From Pseudobdellovibrionaceae bacterium (GTDB taxonomy: Bacteria; Bdellovibrionota; Bdellovibrionia; Bdellovibrionales; UBA1609): a stretch of 40,594 bases of DNA. The stretch covers positions 1 through 40,594 of the forward strand of contig JABJQG010000004.1 in assembly GCA_018663505.1 (NCBI GenBank), read 5' to 3'. The notes beneath the pieces were generated by a model. It was not told where the DNA came from and searched no databases. It saw nothing but the letters and a program-made list of their open reading frames with translations. The position numbers were made by a program, and so were the translations under genes. Shown here in pieces: positions 7,985-16,267 of this stretch. Numbering within the stretch: the stretch's first letter is position 1; each line of letters begins with the position of its first letter.

Positions 7985-8536
7985 ATGTATTTTAAATTAC
8001 TCAATTCTTTTTTGCTCCTACTTACCCTTGAAGCCACGGCGTCTCCTTGGAATATCCGAATGCGAGCCCGAGAGCATTTCGTTGAAAACCATTCTCTCCA
8101 TTTTGCAGACAATAAACAGTATCAGTATGCAGGGCTTTCAAACACAATCAATATTTGGCAAGAGGTCCCTTTTGTTTATTCTTTAGGATTATCCATTTCA
8201 CCAGCTCTTGGCCAAAGTAAACCAAAAGGAGCTATTGTACCAGAGCTAGGAAGTAGCTTTGAGCTTCGAGCTTATGGAGTCGAGGGTAAGTATTACCCTA
8301 TAAAACACGGCAAGGTTTTTCTAAGGGCTGGAGTTAGTCATATCAGTCTTGCAACAAAAGGACTTCTCGGTGTTGTTAATGGTCATGGCTATTACATAGG
8401 TTTAGGGTATGAATTTCCATTTTATATGATTCATTTAGCCCCTGAAATAGCGTACCGTATGAGTGAGCTTGACCAAGGCATTCAAGTCAAAACCACAATG
8501 TTTGCCATTGGTTTTCATTTTTATAAGAACTTATAG
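7985..8536 (+). CDS. Predicted outer-membrane beta-barrel protein of unknown function
   Basis: This 183-residue protein has a signal peptide (cleavage near EATAS, about residue 20). The rest alternates polar and hydrophobic residues in short strands such as FELRAYGVEGKYYPI and VFLRAGVSHISLATKG. It ends in an aromatic-terminated strand (FAIGFHFYKNL), typical of small outer-membrane barrels. No SD is obvious before the ATG. It converges with the HD-GYP gene, with only one base between the two stop codons. The barrel assignment rests on sequence character only. Confidence 0.6.
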   Translation: MYFKLLNSFLLLLTLEATASPWNIRMRAREHFVENHSLHFADNKQYQYAGLSNTINIWQEVPFVYSLGLSISPALGQSKPKGAIVPELGSSFELRAYGVEGKYYPIKHGKVFLRAGVSHISLATKGLLGVVNGHGYYIGLGYEFPFYMIHLAPEIAYRMSELDQGIQVKTTMFAIGFHFYKNL

Positions 8537-8537
8537 A

Positions 8538-9626
8538 TTAAGAAGCAAGGTCCATAGGGAAATCACTAGTGATATTTCTAAGAACCTTAAACACCTCTTT
8601 ATCAAAAGGTTGCCCCATAGTGTGCTCCATATACAAAATCGCCTCTCGAGGCGATTTTGGAATAGGGCAATTTACATTTGCCAATACAAGGTGCACGAAG
8701 GTGTCAGCACAGGCAACAACCTTAGCTAATGGATGCATTTTTAAATTTCTTAAACGCCGAGGGAACCCCTGGCCAATAGCATTTTCATGATGTTCATATA
8801 TAATTGAAACAATATCATCAGGCACCACTCCAAGACTCATAACCATTTCCATACCTTTAAAGGGATGTGATTCATAAATTGTTAATTCTTCCGATGTCAT
8901 CTGAATCTTTGGTTTGCAAATAAGCTCTGGGGGCAGCGCTTTTAAACCTATATCATGCATCAACCCGCCCAAGGATAACTTTTCAATTGTATTTTTGTTT
9001 TTCCAGCCCAGTCCCATCCCTAAAACCACACTTAAAGCACTCACTGCCATTGAGTGACGAACCAGCTCACTAGAGGAACCCTTCATTGATTCAAGTAACC
9101 CAAGTAAGTCATTATGGTTTTGTACTAAAGTGACGGTAACATTTGTCACAAGTTTTGCTTGTTCAAAAACCTCATGAGTAAGACCAATGTGTTCAAATTC
9201 ATTAAATATATGTGTGGCCGCCTGAGATACAAACTTTGCTTTCTGGGGCGTTGTTGTTTGATCGCTATTAACGGCTATGCCAGCCACAACCACCGAGTGC
9301 TCAGTCATTTTTGCATACTCAGATTCCTTTGCCCATAAATAGCGAATACTTTTTTCTTTATATGCGGCTAATTGAGATTGTTCCGTTTTCAGTCCATTTT
9401 TAAATACTAAAACAAACTTTTCGTCAGAGAGCCTAACATATAAATCAACAGCAGCCTTCATACCTGTTAAAAAATCTTCAATAGGCAGGGGTACAAAAAA
9501 CTCATCATTACTACTTTTTATCTTTTTTGGATCCATATTTTTTAATCGGTATATAAGCTTATACACATTAGCTAATATGTTAAATATCTCTAATAAATCG
9601 CTCATATAATATACATTTACATGCAT
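8538..9626 (-). CDS. HD-GYP-type phosphodiesterase (c-di-GMP signalling)
   Basis: This 362-residue protein has a C-terminal HD-GYP-like domain: RHSMAVSAL, the metal-binding MHDIG, the conserved HPFKGMEM, and HHENAIGQGFPRRL followed by ACADTF. The hallmark GYP is GFP here, a conservative change seen in active members. The N-terminal ~150 residues include VPLPIEDFL and VDLYVRLSDEKFV, like the domain preceding HD-GYP in many Bdellovibrio proteins. Hydrolysis of cyclic di-GMP is the family role. Starts at 9626, 9605 and 9536 are possible, and none has a strong SD. The last one (MDPKK) would begin right before the recognisable domain. Confidence 0.8.
   Translation of the reverse strand: MHVNVYYMSDLLEIFNILANVYKLIYRLKNMDPKKIKSSNDEFFVPLPIEDFLTGMKAAVDLYVRLSDEKFVLVFKNGLKTEQSQLAAYKEKSIRYLWAKESEYAKMTEHSVVVAGIAVNSDQTTTPQKAKFVSQAATHIFNEFEHIGLTHEVFEQAKLVTNVTVTLVQNHNDLLGLLESMKGSSSELVRHSMAVSALSVVLGMGLGWKNKNTIEKLSLGGLMHDIGLKALPPELICKPKIQMTSEELTIYESHPFKGMEMVMSLGVVPDDIVSIIYEHHENAIGQGFPRRLRNLKMHPLAKVVACADTFVHLVLANVNCPIPKSPREAILYMEHTMGQPFDKEVFKVLRNITSDFPMDLAS
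8634..8659. terminator. Perfect hairpin inside the HD-GYP coding end, possible terminator of the convergent gene
   Basis: CAAAATCGCCT (8634-8644) and AGGCGATTTTG (8649-8659) form an 11-bp perfect stem with a CTCG tetraloop, about 100 bp past the stop at 8536. The T-tract is only the four Ts inside the stem, so termination is uncertain. Confidence 0.35.
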
Positions 9627-9657
9627 TGACTTGGTCTGAGACGTTATTAAGTCTATA

Positions 9658-9686
9658 TTGAAACGTCTTGAGTCTTGTTATTTAAT
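9658..9686 (+). promoter_or_regulatory. Candidate sigma70 promoter of the ABC exporter
   Basis: TTGAAA (9658-9663) and TTTAAT (9681-9686) are each 5/6 matches to consensus with a 17-bp spacer. They lie just upstream of the SD (GAGGGG) and ATG at 9706. Confidence 0.5.
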
Positions 9687-9705
9687 TATGCTGTGAGGGG
9701 CGCCA

Positions 9706-10620
9706 ATGATTCCACTGAAGGTTTCAAATTTAGTAAAAAAATATGGGGACCTTGAAGCTGTAAAAAATGTCAGTTTTGAGATCCAATCAGGAGAAATATT
9801 TGGATTACTTGGTCCAAACGGTGCAGGAAAAACCTCAATAATCTCCTCAATCACCACAATTGAAAAACCAACCTCAGGAAGCATAGAGTTATTTGGCGGT
9901 AGAGTGGAGCGAGAAAATAAAGCAGCAAAAGCTATTCTCGGAGTTGTCCCCCAAGAACTTGTAAACCATGGATTTTTTAGTGCCTTTGAGGTTTTAGAGT
10001 TTCACTCTGGCTACTATGGAATTAGAAGCAATAAAAAACACATTGAATTTTTGTTAAATAAACTAGGTCTATGGGAACATAGAGATAAAAAAATAAAGCA
10101 AATGTCAGGTGGCATGAAAAGAAGACTGCTTATCGCAAAGGCTCTAGTCCATCAACCCAAGTTGCTTCTTTTAGACGAACCTACTGCAGGAGTGGATATT
10201 GAACTCAGGGCATCTCTTTGGGACTTCGTTAGAGAGCTGAGAGATAGTGGCACCACCATACTTTTAACGACTCACTACCTAGAAGAAGCCGAAGAACTTT
10301 GTGATCGAGTGGGCGTTATTAACCATGGCAAACTCATAAAAATAGGCCCCACAAAACAACTCATCAAAGAACTTACTTCAAGACAAGTGGCCATATATTT
10401 AAAAAATAAATTGCCCCCATGCCAACATATAAACCTTATAAAAAGCAATGCTCAAGAAAAATCCATGTTATTTGAAATTTCAAATCAAACAGGTATAGGT
10501 GAGCTTTTAGCACAACTTAAGTTCCCCATGGAAGACATCATTGATATTCAGATTCAAGAAGGTCGTTTAGAAGATGCCTTTGTCAAACTCTTGGGGGATA
10601 AAAATGAACTCACCAGCTAA
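9706..10620 (+). CDS. ABC-2 type transporter ATP-binding protein
   Basis: This 304-residue cytoplasmic ATPase has a Walker A GPNGAGKTS (about residues 38-46), signature MSGGMKRRLLIAKAL, Walker B LLLLDEPTAGVD and the switch His in TTHYLEEAEEL. The C-terminal extension after residue ~220 is typical of DrrA/YadG-like exporters. It energises the permease encoded immediately downstream, whose start overlaps this gene by 17 bp, so the two are translationally coupled. The ATG follows a good GAGGGG SD. The substrate is not predictable; YadG-like and drug or lipid exporters are the closest groups. Confidence 0.9.
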   Translation: MIPLKVSNLVKKYGDLEAVKNVSFEIQSGEIFGLLGPNGAGKTSIISSITTIEKPTSGSIELFGGRVERENKAAKAILGVVPQELVNHGFFSAFEVLEFHSGYYGIRSNKKHIEFLLNKLGLWEHRDKKIKQMSGGMKRRLLIAKALVHQPKLLLLDEPTAGVDIELRASLWDFVRELRDSGTTILLTTHYLEEAEELCDRVGVINHGKLIKIGPTKQLIKELTSRQVAIYLKNKLPPCQHINLIKSNAQEKSMLFEISNQTGIGELLAQLKFPMEDIIDIQIQEGRLEDAFVKLLGDKNELTS

Positions 10621-11419
10621 ACCTTTCGTAAGCCAAGAACTCACCTGGACTCCTTTTTTCTCTTTATTAAAAAGAGAAGTTCAACGGTTTTTAAAGGTGG
10701 CCGTTCAAACTCTTTTGGCCCCCATGATAAACTCCGGCCTATACTTACTTATTTTTGGATTAAGCTTAGGAAGTCGCATACAAATAAGTGATGGTACAAG
10801 TTACCTCTCATTTTTAATTCCAGGCCTTATTATGATGGGCTGCTTAAATAATGCCTTTTCCAATTCATCATCCTCTGTTGTGGGGTCAAAGTATGGAGGC
10901 GAATTAGAGGACTACAAAGCAGCCCCTTTATCCTCCCAGCAGATAATTTGGGCTATTAGCCTTGGAGGACTTTTTAGAGGTTTATTGGTTGGACTGGTCA
11001 CTTTTATTGTGGGCGAGGCTTTTTTATATTTTCAAAACGGAGAATTCCTCAGCATTCAACATCCAGTGCTGCTCGTGTTTTTTCTCACAGTGGGTGGACT
11101 TTCCTTTGCAAAACTAGGACTTTCTGCTGCCTTTTGGGCAAAATCCTTTGATCACCTGGCTGCATTTGGCACATTTATATTAATGCCACTCATTTATTTG
11201 GGCGGTGTTTTTTACTCTCTAGAGCACCTATCGCCATTCTGGCAGACCCTTACTCAATTCAACCCTTTGTTTTACTTTATTAATGGAGTTCGTTATAGCA
11301 TATTGGGCGCCTCTGATGTAAATGTTTGGATGGCCTTTGGGATTTCTCTAATTATGCTTTTACTATTTCATGGTTTTGCGTTATTTAGTTTAAAAGGCGG
11401 TTCGTTTAACCGTTGGTAA
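10604..11419 (+). CDS. ABC-2 type transporter permease (YadH-like)
   Basis: This ~271-residue integral membrane protein has about six hydrophobic helices. It has the ABC-2 signature region near the C-terminus (LMPLIYLGGVFYSLEHLSP, then NPLFYFINGVRYSILG), very like YadH/DrrB permeases. The ATG at 10604 is preceded by TTGGGGGAT within the end of the ATPase gene and is preferred over a longer frame starting at 10574. It forms a two-gene exporter with the upstream ATPase. Only 14 bp separate it from ffh, so read-through into ffh is possible. Confidence 0.88.
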   Translation: MNSPAKPFVSQELTWTPFFSLLKREVQRFLKVAVQTLLAPMINSGLYLLIFGLSLGSRIQISDGTSYLSFLIPGLIMMGCLNNAFSNSSSSVVGSKYGGELEDYKAAPLSSQQIIWAISLGGLFRGLLVGLVTFIVGEAFLYFQNGEFLSIQHPVLLVFFLTVGGLSFAKLGLSAAFWAKSFDHLAAFGTFILMPLIYLGGVFYSLEHLSPFWQTLTQFNPLFYFINGVRYSILGASDVNVWMAFGISLIMLLLFHGFALFSLKGGSFNRW

Positions 11420-11433
11420 TATAAGGAATTTTT

Positions 11434-12777
11434 ATGTTTGAAAATTTATCAGATAAGTTACTTGGCACTTTAAAAAAAATAAAAGGCCAATCTAAGATTA
11501 CAGAAGAAAACATTCAACAAGCAGTTAAAGAAATTCGACTTAACTTATTGGAAGCTGACGTAAACTTTAAAGTTGTAAAAGAATTTATTACCAACGTAAA
11601 AGAAAAAGCCTTAGGCGCAGAAGTTCTAAATAAAATTGGAGCCGGCGAGCAGTTTGTGAAAATCGTTCATGAGGAATTAGTTTCTGTTCTAGGTGGAGAA
11701 GCCACTGAACTCATTGTTCGAGGCACTCCCGGGGTCATTTTCCTTGTGGGACTCCAAGGAACTGGAAAAACCACATCAGCTGCAAAACTAGCTCTGCATA
11801 TAAGAAAAAAATATTCAAAACGTCCAGGCCTCATCCCTGCAGATATTTATCGACCTGCGGCCATTGATCAATTAACAACTTTAGCAAATACCAATCAAAT
11901 CCCTGTTTTTCCTTCTAATGTTTCTCAAAAACCTGAAGAAATTTTAGAACAAGCCAAAGCTTGGGCCAAGGAAAACATGATTGATGTGGTTATTGTAGAT
12001 ACAGCTGGTCGACTACAAATAGACGATGAGCTTATGGGCGAATTAGAACGCCTTAAGAAAATTTGGGAGCCAAAAGAAACATTATTAGTTGCTGACGCAA
12101 TGTTAGGACAACAGTCTGTAAATGTAGCCAAAGGTTTCCACGATTTACTTGGCTTGACTGGACTTATTTTAACCAAAGTAGATGGTGACGCCCGTGGTGG
12201 TGCTGCCTTAAGTATCAGAAAAACCACTGGGATTCCAATAAAGTTCCTGGGTGTTGGTGAAAAGGTGAGTGCCTTAGAGGTATTTCATCCTGACAGACTG
12301 GCATCGCGTATTTTAGATATGGGTGATGTCCTAAGCTTAGTGGAAAAAGCTCAAGAAGTAATTAATGAAAAAGACGCCCGAGATGCTGCCAAAAAAATGG
12401 CAAAAAATAAATTCTCAATGGATGATTTTTTAAAACAAATTCAAATGATGAAAAAAATGGGTGGCATGGAAGGCATTATGAAAATGATTCCTGGGGCTGG
12501 TCAAATGATGAAAAAAATGAAGAATATGTCCCCCCCTGATGACGAAATTAAAAAAATTGAAGCCATCATTAGATCCATGACCTTAAAGGAGCGTTCTAAT
12601 CACAAGATATTAAATGGTTCTCGGCGCATTCGTATTGCCAATGGCAGTGGAACTCAAGTGAGCGATGTAAATAAATTTGTGAAACAATTCGAAGAATCTC
12701 AAAAAATGATGTCTAAAATGATGAAAATGGGAATGGGCAAGGGCGGCGGAATGCCAGGCATGAAAATGCCCTTCTAA
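11434..12777 (+). CDS. ffh: Signal recognition particle protein Ffh (SRP54)
   Basis: This 447-residue GTPase binds signal sequences and 4.5S RNA and delivers ribosomes to FtsY at the membrane. The N domain (residues ~1-90) is followed by the G domain with GLQGTGKTTSAAKLA, DTAGRL and TKVDGDARGGAAL. The Met-rich M domain (from ~300) holds MKMIPGAGQMMKKMKNM, the RNA-binding HKILNGSRRIRIANGSG, and a final Met-rich tail. Length and motif order match the family. It stands first in the ffh-rpsP-khpA-rimM-trmD cluster. Confidence 0.98.
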   Translation: MFENLSDKLLGTLKKIKGQSKITEENIQQAVKEIRLNLLEADVNFKVVKEFITNVKEKALGAEVLNKIGAGEQFVKIVHEELVSVLGGEATELIVRGTPGVIFLVGLQGTGKTTSAAKLALHIRKKYSKRPGLIPADIYRPAAIDQLTTLANTNQIPVFPSNVSQKPEEILEQAKAWAKENMIDVVIVDTAGRLQIDDELMGELERLKKIWEPKETLLVADAMLGQQSVNVAKGFHDLLGLTGLILTKVDGDARGGAALSIRKTTGIPIKFLGVGEKVSALEVFHPDRLASRILDMGDVLSLVEKAQEVINEKDARDAAKKMAKNKFSMDDFLKQIQMMKKMGGMEGIMKMIPGAGQMMKKMKNMSPPDDEIKKIEAIIRSMTLKERSNHKILNGSRRIRIANGSGTQVSDVNKFVKQFEESQKMMSKMMKMGMGKGGGMPGMKMPF

Positions 12778-12866
12778 ACTTAAATCTCTCCAAGTAAACT
12801 TAAAAAAAACTCACAGAGTGCTGCCATAACCTCCATATTTGGCCTGCTCCATCCTAAAAAAATAAC

Positions 12867-12911
12867 CAAGCACTTGTAAAATGTAGAAAACCCAGTCTTT
12901 TTACTTGCTTG
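12867..12911 (+). other. Imperfect inverted repeat in the ffh-rpsP intergenic region
   Basis: CAAGC plus GTAAAA on the left (12867-12881) can pair with TTTTAC plus GCTTG on the right (12899-12911), with a small internal loop. It lies 70 bp before rpsP. It might be a leader hairpin or a remnant terminator of ffh; no T-tract follows it. Confidence 0.3.
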
Positions 12912-12981
12912 AGAGAATAAAGTTGAGTAGAGTCTGATACTTTGAAAACGCTATTTATAAGTAGCACTTAAGGAGATTTTA

Positions 12982-13230
12982 ATGGTAGTCATTCGTTTAG
13001 CTCGATTTGGTAAAAAAAGACACCCTATGTACCGTATAACAGTTGCTGATCAAAAATTTGCAGCCACAGGCCGTTACATTGAAATTGTTGGACAATATAA
13101 CCCCAGCCCAAGTGGACAAGAAAAAGAAGTTAGCCTGGACATGGACCGTGTTAATCACTGGATTAAAAACGGGGCTCAACCAACGAAAAGAGTAAAGTCA
13201 GTTATTAAGATTGCGGAAAAAGCTAACTAA
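12982..13230 (+). CDS. rpsP: 30S ribosomal protein S16
   Basis: This 82-residue S16 has the conserved start VVIRLARFGKKRHPMYRI and the later GxYNP (GQYNPSP) and DRVNHWIKNGAQPTKRV segments. It binds 16S rRNA in the 30S 5' domain. The ATG has an AAGGAG SD (CTTAAGGAGATTTTA). The protein is of usual length. It is followed after ~120 bp by khpA, as in many bacteria. Confidence 0.97.
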   Translation: MVVIRLARFGKKRHPMYRITVADQKFAATGRYIEIVGQYNPSPSGQEKEVSLDMDRVNHWIKNGAQPTKRVKSVIKIAEKAN

Positions 13231-13349
13231 TAGACTATTTTTCAATTATTTAGTTGGTATTTGCTAGCTGTTTCCCTCAAATTAGAGTATTTAATTTATA
13301 AGGGGAATTGTAATAATTACCTTTTCTGATGTTACATGAGGAGAAAAAA

Positions 13350-13595
13350 GTGGAAGATGGAAGCTTAAGAGATCTTGTTGAGTTTATGGCAAAAGCGCTA
13401 GTTGATAATCCAGAAGAAGTGGACGTAAACGAGATCATCGGCGAACAAACCACAGTGGTTGAACTTAAAGTTGCTAAAGAAGACCTAGGTAAAGTCATTG
13501 GAAAACAGGGCCGAACAGCTCGCTCCATGAGAACAATTTTAAATGCCGCCAGCACTAAGTTGCAAAAACGTAGCGTTTTAGAAATTGTTGAATAA
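13350..13595 (+). CDS. khpA: KH-domain RNA-binding protein KhpA
   Basis: This 81-residue single KH domain has the signature [20 protein letters not shown] (GxxG loop GKQG) and the family's N-terminal helix [19 protein letters not shown]. KhpA proteins bind RNA and influence RNA stability and cell-envelope regulation, often with KhpB. I start it at the GTG at 13350 because GAGGAG (13338-13343) lies exactly 6 nt upstream. The longer ATG frame at 13329 would run through that SD. It sits between rpsP and rimM, the standard location. Confidence 0.93.
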   Translation: MEDGSLRDLVEFMAKALVDNPEEVDVNEIIGEQTTVVELKVAKEDLGKVIGKQGRTARSMRTILNAASTKLQKRSVLEIVE

Positions 13596-13605
13596 TTAAT
13601 ATTTT

Positions 13606-14181
13606 ATGACATCCCACAATTTAGAAACAAATAAAGGGTGGGTTTCTGTGGGTCGTGTGCACTCTGCTCACGGTCTTAAGGGTGATTTGTATATACAGCT
13701 TTTTTCTGGTGAAGCCCATTGGTTAAAGGAGCTCAAACAGGCCCTCTTTTCTCTAAATCCAAAATCCCAATCTCAAAAAAATCTAGATCTAATTAAATCT
13801 AACTGCGGCATACTAGATATACCGCACAAAAAAGTCTTTAAACAGGGATTGAAAATTCAATTAGAAAATATTGATAGTCGAACAAAAGCTGATGGTTTTG
13901 TAAATTTATTATTTTCAATACCGGAAGAGTTTTTAGTTTCAAAGCCAGGTGAAGAAATTTACCTAAGAGAAGTTATGAACTATGAAGTGTTTGACTCTGA
14001 CAAAAGTATTGGATTTGTCAGCGGTTTTTCATCAAACGGCATGCAGGACTTATTAATAGTAACAGATGAAAAAAAAGAGCGTTCATATGACATTCCTTTT
14101 ATCCATGAATTTACAGATCAAATAGATCATAAAAATAATAAAATTATTATGACTCTTCCAGAGGGCCTTTTAGATCTATGA
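13606..14181 (+). CDS. rimM: Ribosome maturation factor RimM
   Basis: This 191-residue RimM assists assembly of the 30S head, interacting with S19. The N-terminal barrel begins with WVSVGRVHSAHGLKGDLYI, close to the family signature GxxxxxHGxxG. The PRC-barrel C-terminal half includes EEIYLREVMNYEVFD and the closing DIPFIHEFTDQIDHKNNKIIMTLPEGLL. It follows khpA by 10 bp and overlaps trmD by four bases (ATGA), so the two are translationally coupled. It is more divergent and slightly longer than typical (~170-180). Confidence 0.93.
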   Translation: MTSHNLETNKGWVSVGRVHSAHGLKGDLYIQLFSGEAHWLKELKQALFSLNPKSQSQKNLDLIKSNCGILDIPHKKVFKQGLKIQLENIDSRTKADGFVNLLFSIPEEFLVSKPGEEIYLREVMNYEVFDSDKSIGFVSGFSSNGMQDLLIVTDEKKERSYDIPFIHEFTDQIDHKNNKIIMTLPEGLLDL

Positions 14182-14948
14182 AACAGTTTCATATTATCTC
14201 CTTGTTCCCTGAAATGATTCAGAATTTTTTCCAAGAAGGCGTAGTGGCCAGGGCCTCTAAAAAAGAACTCATTTCTTTAGAGGTGACCAACCCCAGAGAT
14301 TTTACTCATGACATACATAACACTGTTGATGATAAACCCTTTGGGGGTGGTGACGGGATGGTCCTAAAACCCGAACCAATCACTGAGTCCATAACATCGG
14401 CCAAGCAAGGCAAAGCTAATCCTTATGTCATCTATCTCTCCCCACAAGGGAATTTATGGAATGATCAAAGGGCCAAAAGTTTGGCAAAAGACAATAGGGA
14501 TTTAGTTTTAATATGTGGACGTTATGCCGGGCTTGATCAAAGAGTAATAGACGCTCATGTGGACGAAGAAATTTCCATTGGTGATTATGTCCTAAGTGGC
14601 GGAGAACTTGGCGCATGCGTGCTTATAGACTCCATAGCAAGGCAAATTCCAGGGGTGCTCGGCCATAACAGTTCCGCAGAGGAAGACAGTTTTAAAGATG
14701 GACTTTTGGAGGGCCCTCAATACACTCGGCCAAAAGAATTTGAAGGTCAGTTAGTCCCTGAAGTTTTGCTCAATGGTGATCACAAAAAAATTGCAGAGAT
14801 AAGACGAGCTTTTAAAATTATTTTTACCTACAGAAAACGCCCCGACCTATTTAAAGCCAGTGATCTCACTAAAGAAGATTATGAACACGCTTTAGCCCAG
14901 GTACGGACACACCTTGGTGTCCACAGCGCGTTATTCACTGACAAATAA
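14178..14948 (+). CDS. trmD: tRNA (guanine-N1)-methyltransferase TrmD
   Basis: This 256-residue TrmD makes m1G37 in tRNAs, which prevents frameshifting. The SPOUT fold is evident: SLFPEMIQNF at the start, then NPRDFTHDIHNTVDDKPFGGGDGMV. The trefoil-knot SAM site follows (YLSPQG, ICGRYAGLDQRVIDAHVDEEISIGDYVLSGGE). The C-terminal PEVLLNGDHKKIAEIRR is also present. Its start ATGA overlaps the rimM stop. The usual next gene, rplS for L19, is absent here and a HIT protein gene follows instead. Confidence 0.98.
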   Translation: MKQFHIISLFPEMIQNFFQEGVVARASKKELISLEVTNPRDFTHDIHNTVDDKPFGGGDGMVLKPEPITESITSAKQGKANPYVIYLSPQGNLWNDQRAKSLAKDNRDLVLICGRYAGLDQRVIDAHVDEEISIGDYVLSGGELGACVLIDSIARQIPGVLGHNSSAEEDSFKDGLLEGPQYTRPKEFEGQLVPEVLLNGDHKKIAEIRRAFKIIFTYRKRPDLFKASDLTKEDYEHALAQVRTHLGVHSALFTDK

Positions 14949-15003
14949 AAGCGAGGTATGCTGCATCCTTCAAATTGAATTCCAATCGGCAAGGAGAACT
15001 AAG

Positions 15004-15393
15004 GTGGCAAGCATTTTCACAAAAATAATTAACGGAGAGATCCCCTCATATAAAATTCATGAAGACGAGCTCACTTATACTTTTTTAAACATAAACCCAA
15101 TACAGCTTGGTCACTTACTCATTGTTCCTAAACAAGAAGTTGACCATATTATAGATGCTGATGATGAGTCCTATTTACAAGTTTATAAAAATGCAAAGAT
15201 CATCGGTAAGGCTTTGCAAAAGGTCACTAGTTGCAAACGCATCGGTTATGCCGTTCAAGGCTTTGAAGTCCCGCATTTTCACTTACACCTGATCCCAATG
15301 CTTAGTCCTGAAGATTTTTTATTTGAAAGACAAAAGCCTGCGGATAATAAAGATTTAGGAAACATATGTGAGAAAATCATAGAAGCTCTATAA
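15004..15393 (+). CDS. HIT-family nucleotide-binding hydrolase
   Basis: This 129-residue histidine-triad protein has the active-site HFHLHLIP (His91, 93, 95) preceded by GYAVQGFEVP. It starts ASIFTKIINGEIPSYKIHED, which is standard for HIT/Hint proteins. Family members hydrolyse nucleoside phosphoramidates or adenylyl conjugates. The GTG at 15004 is chosen because AAGGAG (14991-14996) sits 7 nt before it; the longer frame back to 14914 overlaps trmD and lacks homology. It is probably co-transcribed with trmD. Confidence 0.93.
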   Translation: MASIFTKIINGEIPSYKIHEDELTYTFLNINPIQLGHLLIVPKQEVDHIIDADDESYLQVYKNAKIIGKALQKVTSCKRIGYAVQGFEVPHFHLHLIPMLSPEDFLFERQKPADNKDLGNICEKIIEAL

Positions 15394-15414
15394 GTAAGCC
15401 CATCTCACTTATAG
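15388..15414. terminator. Short intergenic inverted repeat between convergent genes
   Basis: CTATAAGT (15388-15395) and ACTTATAG (15407-15414) form an 8-bp stem with an 11-nt loop, overlapping the HIT stop codon. It fills the gap between convergent genes. No T-tract follows, so it is only a possible terminator. Confidence 0.3.
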
Positions 15415-15418
15415 TAAA

Positions 15419-16198
15419 CTACATAAAAACCAACTTAAAGGCCCTTGGAGCGTTATAAATATCTCCAGAAAAAGTTTTAATCTCAGCTACATTATAACTT
15501 GTGATATTTGAATTATCACTCATCAACTTTACAGGCCCACCTGTGTGACCAGCTGAGGTATTTCCATAGACTACTAAATTCCCGGCATCACTAATTACAA
15601 ATGCAAGTGCGTCCTCTACACCAAGGAATTTTCGAGTGCCTGCTGCTAATTGAATTTGTTGCCACGCTGCTGAATAAGCACTTTCACTATATTTTTCAAA
15701 TTTTGTACTTAAAAGCGATTTTAACTCAAGATTCCCTTCAGCAAGCATACGTTTATACAAAGCTTCATTTTCAGCAAAACCGGATTTACGCCTCTCAACT
15801 CCTGCAGCGAAATCTTTTTGATGCAAACGTGACATTTCACTCAAAACATTCAAATATTTTTCTGTTAAAAAGTCTTTATGATGATTACCTAAAGCCCTGC
15901 TGAATATATATTTCTCTTTTTTATTAATTAATGCATTTAGCTCTTTATCAATAAGCCTTAATATCTCACGCCTTTCCTCAATGCGAAATCCCATTTTACT
16001 TGCCACAGAAAGAGCATCTGTACCCATAAGTATTTCAACAAACTTTCCCGGCCCATTTCTATATGTGCTTAGAAGCCTGCTCATCACACTTTGCCTCTGT
16101 CCAGCTTCAGCAAAATATGTAGGACATGTCTTTGCCGTTAATTGCGAACATGCGCATAGAACATAAACAGCCATAACAAATAAACCTAATGATTTCAT
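15419..16198 (-). CDS. Exported protein, possible lipoprotein, unknown function
   Basis: This 259-residue protein has a signal peptide and a lipobox-like VLCAC (Cys about residue 17). It has a clear AAAGGAG SD. The middle (residues ~80-175) is predicted to be helical and charged (KEKYIFSRAL, HHKDFLTEKYLNVLSEMSRLHQKDF). The C-terminal ~70 residues look like beta strands (EDALAFVISDAGNLVVYGNTSAG). I do not recognise a family. It lies downstream of the acyltransferase gene on the same strand, about 70 bp away, but a functional link is not shown. Confidence 0.65.
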   Translation of the reverse strand: MKSLGLFVMAVYVLCACSQLTAKTCPTYFAEAGQRQSVMSRLLSTYRNGPGKFVEILMGTDALSVASKMGFRIEERREILRLIDKELNALINKKEKYIFSRALGNHHKDFLTEKYLNVLSEMSRLHQKDFAAGVERRKSGFAENEALYKRMLAEGNLELKSLLSTKFEKYSESAYSAAWQQIQLAAGTRKFLGVEDALAFVISDAGNLVVYGNTSAGHTGGPVKLMSDNSNITSYNVAEIKTFSGDIYNAPRAFKLVFM

Positions 16199-16267
16199 AA
16201 GGCAACACTCCTTTGCTAAACAATATTTGCAAAGTCGAGGCCATTGAAATGGGTTTGGGACGAAAAA

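Noticed and set aside
11925-12227. Antisense ORF within ffh
   Set aside because: Shadow frame; ffh motifs are intact across it.
13277-13555. Minus-strand ORF over khpA
   Set aside because: Antisense shadow of a well-supported KH-domain gene.
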